Below, piece by piece: positions 58,178 to 64,000 of a stretch of 64,000 nucleotides of DNA; position 1 is the stretch's first letter; the number at the start of each line of letters is the position of its first letter. The DNA comes from a virus, in the IMG/VR virus record IMGVR_UViG_3300027987_000212, positions 121,328 to 185,327 of that record; one strand, 5' to 3'. The position numbers and the translations under genes are program-made. The notes beneath the pieces are model-generated. The model saw only the letters and a program-made list of their open reading frames with translations, was not told the origin of the DNA and ran no database searches.

Positions 58178-59676
58178 CTACTGCACATGCCTGCTACTGC
58201 AAAAAACCCCACTGTACTGCACCGCGCTCCAAAGCATGCCTGAACCGGGCCATCGAGACATTCCTCACTAACCTCGTCGAAGTGAGCATGCAGCCACTGC
58301 CCGAAGAAAGCGTGGAGCAGGAGACTCCTGGGGCACCAGATACAACTGAGGGTAACTTCAGCGTACAAGTCACCTCCGGCAAAGTACCCGATAGCTCTGA
58401 GGTAACTACCACCATCAGGATAGCTTGGTGCCCTTACTACAAGCAAGGGCCAATAGCGATGTTGGTAGGTACCCCGCCTAACGAGGAACTCTTCCACGAA
58501 GTACTCGCAGAGCGAGCCAGACTACGCGAAGAGGTAGCTAGGCTCAACCGCACACACGACGAGTGGTACCCGCAACTGGTAGGCGCACTCGGGTTTAACC
58601 CGCACAGCACACAACACATCCTCGAAACCATCGTAAACCACGCGGTGCAAGCTCAAGAAGCTTGGAAAGAGGTAACCAGTACTACGGGCATGTACTACGA
58701 ACGGGTAACGTCACCTGAGCAACTGCCTCAATCTATCGTAGTTCTCGACTACCCAGACCCACTCGTGCCATGGGTTGCCTGTCAGTTCTGTAAGAAACTA
58801 TATCCCCATCATCATGTGCGCAGAGTACCGAGACCGGAGCACTGCCCCACGTGCCACTCCCACGACCCAGCCCTTCATCCAGCGATGCAGCATGGCGGCG
58901 AGGTACAGCCGTGTTCCAATACTTGGCATCAGTACACTTCCCCGCTACGGATGCTACAAGCGCAAGCGGCAACGCACACGAGAGTAGAGACAGACACAGA
59001 GCTGCTCCTAACTAAGGTGGGTAAACTCGAGGCAGACGCTGAACGCATCGCTACGGCACTCGGAGCAGCAATAGTCACCCCCAATGGGGTAGCGATTGCC
59101 GACGTGGAAGACCAGCTACGCCTCATCAATCTCCTGAAGAGGTATGTGCCGCGCGACCACGCCGCCCTGCGTCGTTACTTCAATTGCACCGGTGGCATCA
59201 CCGGGCGAACGCCTTCTACACAGCCCAACCTCAGCAACACCCCTGCTACCGAGAACGCTGGCACCAACCTCCCGCTATCCACGCAAGAACGCGAAGAGCT
59301 CGAAGACTGGCGAGCAGTCTTCTGTCTGGAGTTTGCCCCAGAGCACCACACCGCAGGCCCCTTCTCTACCTGGCCACACCTACTGGCAGCCAACATCCAC
59401 GCCTTACGAGAAGAGGTGAAGACAGCACGCGAGAATCGCGTCTCCCCACACCCTTTACTCGAGCTAGAGCACTGGCGTGCCGTGTTCCGCCTCGAGTATG
59501 CCGTCGAAAGTGACTACCTGGAATCCTACAACCAATGGCCACGACAGCTGCAACGCTATGCAAACCAAGCACGCGAAACGATGGAAAAGATGCGGGCAGA
59601 GCAGCATCGCCTGCAGGAGTACGCAGCTCAAGCACGCGCAGAACTGGAGAACATGCGGACTGGAGACAAAACATGA
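58174..59676 (+). CDS. Large Cys-rich protein with duplicated WRAVF motif
   Basis: A 500-residue protein. CYCKKPHCTAP at the N-terminus and CQFCKKLY/HCPTCHSH near residues 205-230 are zinc-binding patterns. Coiled coils occur at about 108-125 and 295-320. The C-terminal third has two copies of a motif, LEDWRAVFCLEFA and LEHWRAVFRLEYA, about 60 residues apart, each followed by a W-P-x-x-L helix. The start is the ATG at 58174. The longer upstream frame is a shadow. Function unknown. Confidence 0.6.
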   Translation: MTTAHACYCKKPHCTAPRSKACLNRAIETFLTNLVEVSMQPLPEESVEQETPGAPDTTEGNFSVQVTSGKVPDSSEVTTTIRIAWCPYYKQGPIAMLVGTPPNEELFHEVLAERARLREEVARLNRTHDEWYPQLVGALGFNPHSTQHILETIVNHAVQAQEAWKEVTSTTGMYYERVTSPEQLPQSIVVLDYPDPLVPWVACQFCKKLYPHHHVRRVPRPEHCPTCHSHDPALHPAMQHGGEVQPCSNTWHQYTSPLRMLQAQAATHTRVETDTELLLTKVGKLEADAERIATALGAAIVTPNGVAIADVEDQLRLINLLKRYVPRDHAALRRYFNCTGGITGRTPSTQPNLSNTPATENAGTNLPLSTQEREELEDWRAVFCLEFAPEHHTAGPFSTWPHLLAANIHALREEVKTARENRVSPHPLLELEHWRAVFRLEYAVESDYLESYNQWPRQLQRYANQARETMEKMRAEQHRLQEYAAQARAELENMRTGDKT

Positions 59677-59927
59677 AACGCATCGGCTGGTGGCTGCTCA
59701 CCTATAGCGTTCCGCTCATGACCCTGTTGCTGGGCGGCACACTAGCGCTAGTTGCTCGGCGGGATTGGCTCGAGCACAACCCAGACCTCGCTGCCATCAA
59801 GTGCCTGGGGGTACTCATATTACTCGCACACGGATACATCGGCTACCACATCGTGCGACGGCACAAGCAACGCATGGACGAGCTCAGAGCAATGGAGGAA
59901 AGATGGTACGAACACGGAACAGACTGA
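59673..59927 (+). CDS. Two-span small membrane protein
   Basis: An 84-residue protein with hydrophobic helices at about 6-27 and 42-60, then a charged cytoplasmic tail (RRHKQRMDELRAMEERW). Size and topology suit a class II holin, but the location in the accessory arm and the absence of a lysin next to it leave this open. It is followed by a second two-span protein. Confidence 0.6.
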   Translation: MKRIGWWLLTYSVPLMTLLLGGTLALVARRDWLEHNPDLAAIKCLGVLILLAHGYIGYHIVRRHKQRMDELRAMEERWYEHGTD

Positions 59928-60187
59928 GTTGGCTCTACTTCTTCCCGGTGCTGTCCTTCTTCCTCAGCGCTGTATTTGCTGCCGTAGCCTACCGGTACTA
60001 CCAAGAAGGGAGGTGTCTTTTGGTGGCGGTCAACAGCCTCGCCAGCGTATCTCTCCTATTCTTCGTCATAAGCTTTCGCTGGTCCATTCGACGACTCATC
60101 GCCGTTAACCGAGCATACCAAAAACAGGTCACTGACCTAGAAGGGCGCCCACATGAGGATGATACTGATTACCGAGAGTCGCCTTGA
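59903..60187 (+). CDS. Two-span small membrane protein
   Basis: A 94-residue protein with GAGGAAAG immediately before the ATG. Membrane helices at about 10-30 and 40-57 (LSWLYFFPVLSFFLSAVF, VAVNSLASVSLLFFVISF), then a charged helix. It is probably translated together with the preceding membrane protein, and the two could form a complex. Confidence 0.6.
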   Translation: MVRTRNRLSWLYFFPVLSFFLSAVFAAVAYRYYQEGRCLLVAVNSLASVSLLFFVISFRWSIRRLIAVNRAYQKQVTDLEGRPHEDDTDYRESP

Positions 60188-60326
60188 CGAGTTGTTCGAC
60201 GCAGCTCTGGCCACCATCGCCGAGAGACTCAATGGGCACGCGCCTACCAAAGACCCAAACGGTACCGTGGTCTACTACGTACGCAACCTTCAGAAGGCAG
60301 TGAAGGACGGGCCACTCGGTACTTAG
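60153..60326 (+). CDS. Small 57-residue protein
   Basis: A short frame with credible coding sequence, MRMILITESRLDELFDAALA and a basic end (YYVRNLQKAVKDG). It overlaps the previous gene by 35 bases and ends just before promoter 10, filling what would otherwise be a gap. No family recognised. Confidence 0.5.
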   Translation: MRMILITESRLDELFDAALATIAERLNGHAPTKDPNGTVVYYVRNLQKAVKDGPLGT

Positions 60327-60364
60327 TGCAGTCCATCAGGATAACGGGGATAAGTACTACGAAG
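60327..60364 (+). promoter_or_regulatory. GATAAG-type promoter 10
   Basis: TGCA (GCAG with one base less), then GGGGATAAG and TACTACGAAG. The downstream part is the best match to the consensus. It precedes the small gene at 60386 and the GNAT fusion. Confidence 0.6.
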
Positions 60365-60385
60365 ACCCACAACCTCCGGAGTACC

Positions 60386-60580
60386 ATGTCCCTAAACAAA
60401 GAACAGCAACAACTAGTGACCAACTTGCTCGTAGAGGCCATCGCCGCCGAGCGGTCGCCCTTGGGCAAGCCAACATCTGCCCGCATGACACGGATGAGCA
60501 AACTCGCCCAGAAACTTGGGATGAAGGATGGCTGGCTGGAGAGGTGGGTGGAGCTCATGTGGAGCAGCAAAATGGGGTGA
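60386..60580 (+). CDS. Small helical protein
   Basis: A 64-residue protein with GGAG before the ATG at 60386. Two helices, QQQLVTNLLVEAIAAERS and MSKLAQKLGMKDGWLERW. First gene after promoter 10. Function unknown. Confidence 0.6.
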   Translation: MSLNKEQQQLVTNLLVEAIAAERSPLGKPTSARMTRMSKLAQKLGMKDGWLERWVELMWSSKMG

Positions 60581-60587
60581 GCACGTT

Positions 60588-61439
60588 ATGACTACATGGG
60601 AAGTAGTATATTGCCGAGCAGCAGACCTCCATCAAGGCTTGTTCCCGCGCCTGCAACAACTCACCAATGGGCGCCCAGACTCAGGACTTCTGGAGGTATT
60701 GGACGAAGCCGCCGACCCCAGCAGCCCAAACCGTGTAGCACTTGGTTACCTTGGTGGTCGCTTAGTTGGGTGGGCGGCCCTCGTCCCCTACAACATCGGG
60801 CGGCGCGTTACCTTCCACGTGTTCGTAGACCACGACTATCGCCAACGTGGTCTAGGTGCAAAACTGGCACAGTGTGTACTGAACCTGGCGGCGCTTCATC
60901 ACCCACACTCCGCTGTGCATGTTGTGCTTCCCGCAAAGGACCCTGCCAGACAAGCACTCTACCGCAAGCTACTTCTAACCCACACCTTCTACGTAACCCA
61001 AGAACCAACTGGAGCCAACATGACTAAGTGTGACCTGTTGCAGGCACTCTTCTACGACCTGTTGCGTGACTGCGCTCCCGCCGGAGTAATCGAGAAAGCA
61101 GTACAAGACCTGGAAGCGGTCCCCGTGACCACTACTAACGTGAAATACTCTAACGAGCATCTCGCGAAGTACGCAGACGAGCTGGCAACCCGCGTCTTCG
61201 TGCGACTCAACAAGCCCCCAGTGGTGCAGGAAGAGTTACCTGCCCCACCGACTCAACCACCATGTCGTGCATGCCGCTTCTCGTTCATGGAACCCGACGA
61301 CAACTTGACCTGCGGCCACCCCGAATCGGGCACCATGGGTCAATACGTGCACAGGGGCCGTGTCAAGCACTGCAAGCAAGCCGACAAGTTCGAGCAACAC
61401 CCGCAACGCAACCCCGATGGTTCGCTGAAACACGCTTGA
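60588..61439 (+). CDS. GNAT acetyltransferase fused to zinc-binding C-domain
   Basis: A 283-residue protein. Residues 1-145 are a GNAT domain, with VFVDHDYRQRGLGAKLAQCV (about 76-95) as motif A and RQRGLG as the acetyl-CoA loop. An in-frame ATG at 61020 (MTKCDLLQALFYDLLRDC) follows GGAGCCAAC and may give a separate 139-residue product. That part contains a helical domain and CRACRFSF ... LTCGHPES ... HCK, a probable zinc site. Either a true fusion or two genes sharing one frame. Confidence 0.65.
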   Translation: MTTWEVVYCRAADLHQGLFPRLQQLTNGRPDSGLLEVLDEAADPSSPNRVALGYLGGRLVGWAALVPYNIGRRVTFHVFVDHDYRQRGLGAKLAQCVLNLAALHHPHSAVHVVLPAKDPARQALYRKLLLTHTFYVTQEPTGANMTKCDLLQALFYDLLRDCAPAGVIEKAVQDLEAVPVTTTNVKYSNEHLAKYADELATRVFVRLNKPPVVQEELPAPPTQPPCRACRFSFMEPDDNLTCGHPESGTMGQYVHRGRVKHCKQADKFEQHPQRNPDGSLKHA

Positions 61440-61464
61440 GTAACCCCAGCCCAGGAGAGGCTTG

Positions 61465-61806
61465 ATGGATACCTGCCCTCGTTGCAATCGAGCACTGCTC
61501 GTACTCTTCTTCTCTGTTGAGTGCACCTATTGCGACTTCAAACCCCATGAGGGTTGGACTGTCCTCAACGAGTCCGCCAAGGAGGCGCTCCGCAATCCAG
61601 ACTACACCGGCATCTTCTGCTTACTGGAGAGCACCCAAGAAAAGGCATTAGAGTTGGCGCGTAGTTTTGAACTTCGAGGAGACTTACTCCCAGTTTACTC
61701 TGTGGAGCCTCGATACGGTAAGGAAGTCTACCTCCACCGGTGCAAGCCTGAAAAACTGCGCCTGAGTTACGCCTGGCTTGCTGACACAAGGATACTCAAT
61801 GACTGA
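61465..61806 (+). CDS. Zinc-ribbon protein, tandem paralogue 1
   Basis: A 113-residue protein. CPRCNRALLVLFFSVECTYC at residues 4-23 is a zinc ribbon with an unusually hydrophobic knuckle. The following TVLNESAKEALRNPDY and an Arg/Glu-rich half match the next gene. AGGAGAGG precedes the start, and the TTG at 61462 is an alternative. Function unknown. Confidence 0.65.
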   Translation: MDTCPRCNRALLVLFFSVECTYCDFKPHEGWTVLNESAKEALRNPDYTGIFCLLESTQEKALELARSFELRGDLLPVYSVEPRYGKEVYLHRCKPEKLRLSYAWLADTRILND

Positions 61807-62149
61807 CGTTCATCTTTGCCCGAAGTGCAGCCGGCGAATGCTCGTACTATTCATCAGTGTCGAGTGCGAGTACTGCACACGACTCAAAAACATGCCGCGA
61901 GCTTGGGTAGTCCTCATCGACGCCGAGCGTACTACCCTGAGGAATGATGACTACGTTCGGCTCCGAACCTTCTCCAAACGAGAGGAAGCGGAGGAGGACG
62001 CAGGAGACTATAGCGACGGGGTGGTAACAGAAGTTTACGCGCATAGGTCAGATGCCAGCGTAGCACTTTACCGCTACCAACCCGCTTCCTCCTGCGAGGA
62101 CCACGCCTGGTTAGTTAACCCAGCAGACTGCGAGCCGAGGAAGCTATGA
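61799..62149 (+). CDS. Zinc-ribbon protein, tandem paralogue 2
   Basis: A 116-residue protein. CPKCSRRMLVLFISVECEYC (residues 7-26) and WVVLIDAERTTLRNDDYV align with the preceding gene, and both end with a WL(A/V) segment. The pair is a tandem duplication. The start overlaps the upstream stop by eight bases. Confidence 0.65.
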   Translation: MTDVHLCPKCSRRMLVLFISVECEYCTRLKNMPRAWVVLIDAERTTLRNDDYVRLRTFSKREEAEEDAGDYSDGVVTEVYAHRSDASVALYRYQPASSCEDHAWLVNPADCEPRKL

Positions 62150-62613
62150 TTAAACGAATCAAGTTGGACACACCGGTGAACACGGAAGTGCTCGCCATCC
62201 ACTGCACAGAACGGACCATCGTGGAAGGGCAGTTGACCGAACTCAAGAGGATGCAGGCGGGTGCAGAAGACGGGCCGCCGACCATCGACAACCTACTCGC
62301 ACTGGTTAAGCGCCACACAGACGGTGCGTTGGTCTACTTCCCCGCTTCGCTCTGCTACGTGAACCACGTAGCAGCCGCCCCCACCGGCTCCTGGGGGTGG
62401 GCTTGCGCCTTCGCAATCCAAGGCGCTCGAGTAGGCTCAGAGTTCGCCCGGACTGAAATGGGCTACCGACCAATGTTTCCTGGAACCCAGCTAGGATTGG
62501 TGCGCTACTCCGCCCCCTACGGTAGCGAGAACGCGGATGTATGGTCGTTCATGCGCGTCACCGAGAACGACATCACCGCAGCTGACTGGCGTCTCATCAC
62601 CCTGGCAGAGTAG
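62146..62613 (+). CDS. WxWAC-family hypothetical protein, member 1
   Basis: A 155-residue protein. It contains LVYFPASLCYV, GSWGWACAFAIQGARVGSEF and a late ADWRL, in the same order as the genes at 62624 and 63081. The GxWxWACxxA core looks like a helix with a buried Cys. The family has no function that I know. Coupled by ATGA to the zinc-ribbon gene. Confidence 0.6.
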   Translation: MIKRIKLDTPVNTEVLAIHCTERTIVEGQLTELKRMQAGAEDGPPTIDNLLALVKRHTDGALVYFPASLCYVNHVAAAPTGSWGWACAFAIQGARVGSEFARTEMGYRPMFPGTQLGLVRYSAPYGSENADVWSFMRVTENDITAADWRLITLAE

Positions 62614-62623
62614 GCTCGGGGAC

Positions 62624-63007
62624 ATGCCTAAAAACCACCTCACCCGCATTGCCGCCAACACCCCCGCAGGAGCACACGTCCTAGTCTCCACGGACGACCA
62701 ACTCATCCGAGCGGTGACACTCAGCCCAGTCGATGCAGAAGGCTACGTAGAACTCGAGAGAGGGCGGACCAACAGTGCGTTCGTCTACCTCGACGATATG
62801 CGCGAGGGCTGCTGGGAGTGGGCCTGCATGCAGGCCCTGCTCGGGCATCTCGTCAGGTCAGACTTGCTAAAGATGGAGCTCGGGAAACGCATCGGCCACC
62901 CACACTCCCAGAATACCGTCATCTGTCGCCCAATGGGGGCCACCGCGTGGTTCCCTGTGCAGGTAACACTAGAGCTCGTTCTCACGAATGACTGGAAACT
63001 ACAATGA
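62624..63007 (+). CDS. WxWAC-family hypothetical protein, member 2
   Basis: A 127-residue protein from the ATG at 62624 (GGGGA upstream). FVYLDDMREGCWEWACMQAL and LGHLVRSDLLKMELG, then a final NDWKL, line up with members 1 and 3. It lacks the longer insertion of the others. Confidence 0.6.
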   Translation: MPKNHLTRIAANTPAGAHVLVSTDDQLIRAVTLSPVDAEGYVELERGRTNSAFVYLDDMREGCWEWACMQALLGHLVRSDLLKMELGKRIGHPHSQNTVICRPMGATAWFPVQVTLELVLTNDWKLQ

Positions 63008-63084
63008 CTGATTTCGATGCCCTCGTACATCGCTTGGCCTGGTACCTCCAGGCGGCTGACATCTTGGAGGAGGCTGGTTTATGA
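63004..63084 (+). CDS. Tiny 26-codon ORF between WxWAC genes
   Basis: A 26-residue frame (MTDFDALVHRLAWYLQAADI then ILEEAGL) linked by ATGA-type overlaps at both ends, exactly as other genes here. It is short, but otherwise the 73 bases would be empty. It may be a real micropeptide or only a translational bridge. Confidence 0.35.
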   Translation: MTDFDALVHRLAWYLQAADILEEAGL

Positions 63085-63623
63085 ACACCCTCGACAACGT
63101 ACACAACGCAGCACTGCTGGCTCACTATGGTGCACGCGTACTCGTACACGAGTCAGACTGCATCCTACGCGGTACACTCCTCAGGATAGACACTACTCGA
63201 GTAGAGGCACAAGTATCCCTGGAACTGGACCACCCCCTGAAGATGCTATCGATGACACTGAACCTGACCACAGGAAAGGCGTCACCACTCGTTCAAGCCA
63301 CATGTGCTGCCCCCGTCATCTGCACCTACCCACTATCAAAGGTCTACCTCGAAGAGCCGCCCGAAGGGTCCTGGCAGTGGGCGTGCGCGAAAGCCTTCGC
63401 CGGTAATCGCGTACGCTCTACCCACGCCAGTACGGAGATGGTGGCGAATAACTCTGCACACGCACGATACATCATAGATGACTTACCAAACTCTGGGGTA
63501 CTTCGTCGTGTGTTGTCCAGTGGGGAGCTCGTAGCTCTGATAATTACACAACGTATGACCATCGAGGACGACTGGGAGGTCGTAGATGAACAAGTTGGCA
63601 AGACGCCTCCTACTCCTGGATGA
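63081..63623 (+). CDS. WxWAC-family hypothetical protein, member 3
   Basis: A 180-residue protein. KVYLEEPPEGSWQWACAKAF and GNRVRSTHASTEM, then DDWEVV near the end, match members 1 and 2. It has an extra N-terminal strand-rich region (ARVLVHESDCILRGTLLRID). The 3' end overlaps the next gene by 38 bases. Confidence 0.6.
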   Translation: MNTLDNVHNAALLAHYGARVLVHESDCILRGTLLRIDTTRVEAQVSLELDHPLKMLSMTLNLTTGKASPLVQATCAAPVICTYPLSKVYLEEPPEGSWQWACAKAFAGNRVRSTHASTEMVANNSAHARYIIDDLPNSGVLRRVLSSGELVALIITQRMTIEDDWEVVDEQVGKTPPTPG

Positions 63624-63828
63624 CATGCTCGAAGCTATCCTCAAGGATGGCTGCCTAAACACGGTACTCTGTCGCGGCTACCTTGCCCCAACCCGCGACA
63701 TGCAGACCTGCCGACACTGCGCCATCATCAACCGGGCCATCCGCATGGGACTACTCATGCGCAACCCAAACCACATACCAGGCTCCTTCGAGTACACCCA
63801 GGTGCCCGCGCAAGACTACAACAAGTAA
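63586..63828 (+). CDS. Small CxxC protein
   Basis: An 80-residue protein with GGGAGG at good spacing before the ATG. A basic helical N-terminus (KLARRLLLLDDMLEAILKDG) and CRHCAIINRAIRM near residue 42. Probably a small zinc- or nucleic-acid-binding protein. Confidence 0.55.
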   Translation: MNKLARRLLLLDDMLEAILKDGCLNTVLCRGYLAPTRDMQTCRHCAIINRAIRMGLLMRNPNHIPGSFEYTQVPAQDYNK

Positions 63829-63838
63829 CTGAGGACCT

Positions 63839-64000
63839 ATGACATTCACCGTAGCATACCGCCGCCCCGGCGAACGTGCGTGGTACTACACCCCAGAGCT
63901 CTGCAAAGTCGAAAGTGCGGAGTACGTACTGAAGCGCTACCAGCAAGCCGGGCTTGAAGCAGAGCGATGCACCGCCGACGATGCGCGTAAAGACTTACGT
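63839..64000 (+). CDS. Hypothetical protein, 3' end beyond window
   Basis: The first 54 codons of a gene starting after GAGGACCT. Strand-rich start (TFTVAYRRPGERAWYYTPE) followed by a helix, like the small alpha/beta proteins at 40927 and 43862. The gene runs off the window. Confidence 0.55.
   Translation, partial: MTFTVAYRRPGERAWYYTPELCKVESAEYVLKRYQQAGLEAERCTADDARKDLR

Noticed and set aside
1-64000. CRISPR arrays, insertion sequences and integrase
   Set aside because: I saw no regularly spaced repeats, no transposase-like DDE or HUH motifs and no tyrosine or serine recombinase signature. The HTH at 42647 lacks a catalytic domain.

Overview
This window is part of a tailed bacteriophage genome, very probably a large contractile-tailed phage (myovirus). 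The direct evidence is a terminase large subunit with intact ATPase and nuclease motifs (25311-27101, minus strand), an HK97-fold-like major capsid protein (16988-18106), a tail sheath of 1033 residues (6207-9308) and a tail tube (4892-5653). No bacterial housekeeping genes, rRNA or CRISPR arrays are visible. The host is a bacterium, because the phage encodes a sigma-70-family factor, but its identity cannot be read from this sequence. No stretch longer than about 210 bases lacks a gene.

Left arm (1 to about 28.7 kb) is the virion module, almost all on the minus strand. Read in its own direction it runs: a small-terminase candidate and a small unknown gene, TerL, a run of alanine/glycine-rich and charged proteins that look like prohead-core or ejected internal proteins, a prohead-protease candidate, a likely decoration protein, MCP, a frameshifted structural gene, neck or completion proteins, sheath, tube, and a group of single-membrane-span and coiled-coil proteins. 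Plus-strand exceptions are a CHAP/NlpC-like cysteine peptidase group at 1.2-2.6 kb, a MerR/excisionase-type regulator at 24.6 kb and a small gene at 27.1 kb. I could not recognise a portal protein.

Right arm (28.8 to 64 kb) is the accessory arm: about 70 small, tightly packed, mostly plus-strand genes, commonly joined by ATGA overlaps. Recognisable members are four GNAT acetyltransferases (two in tandem), a DUF262/ParB-like protein, a nucleotidyltransferase, a HAD phosphatase, a Nudix hydrolase, three related HExxH putative metallopeptidases, a TrpF-like TIM-barrel candidate, HTH proteins and an unusual number of zinc-ribbon proteins. Several families have expanded by local duplication.

The most interesting system is regulatory. 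A FliA-like (sigma-28-type) factor is encoded at 54746-55288. Nine intergenic plus-strand sites in the same arm carry a near-identical element: GCAA-like, 15 bases, then GGGATAAG, then TACTACGAAG-like. This spacing and the GATAA core match the architecture of sigma-28 promoters, and the sites sit at gene-cluster heads, often right after intrinsic terminators. I infer a phage sigma factor with its own regulon. One site feeds a roughly 180-base structured leader that has a tRNA T-arm-like hairpin and a perfect 9-bp stem hiding the Shine-Dalgarno of the next gene.
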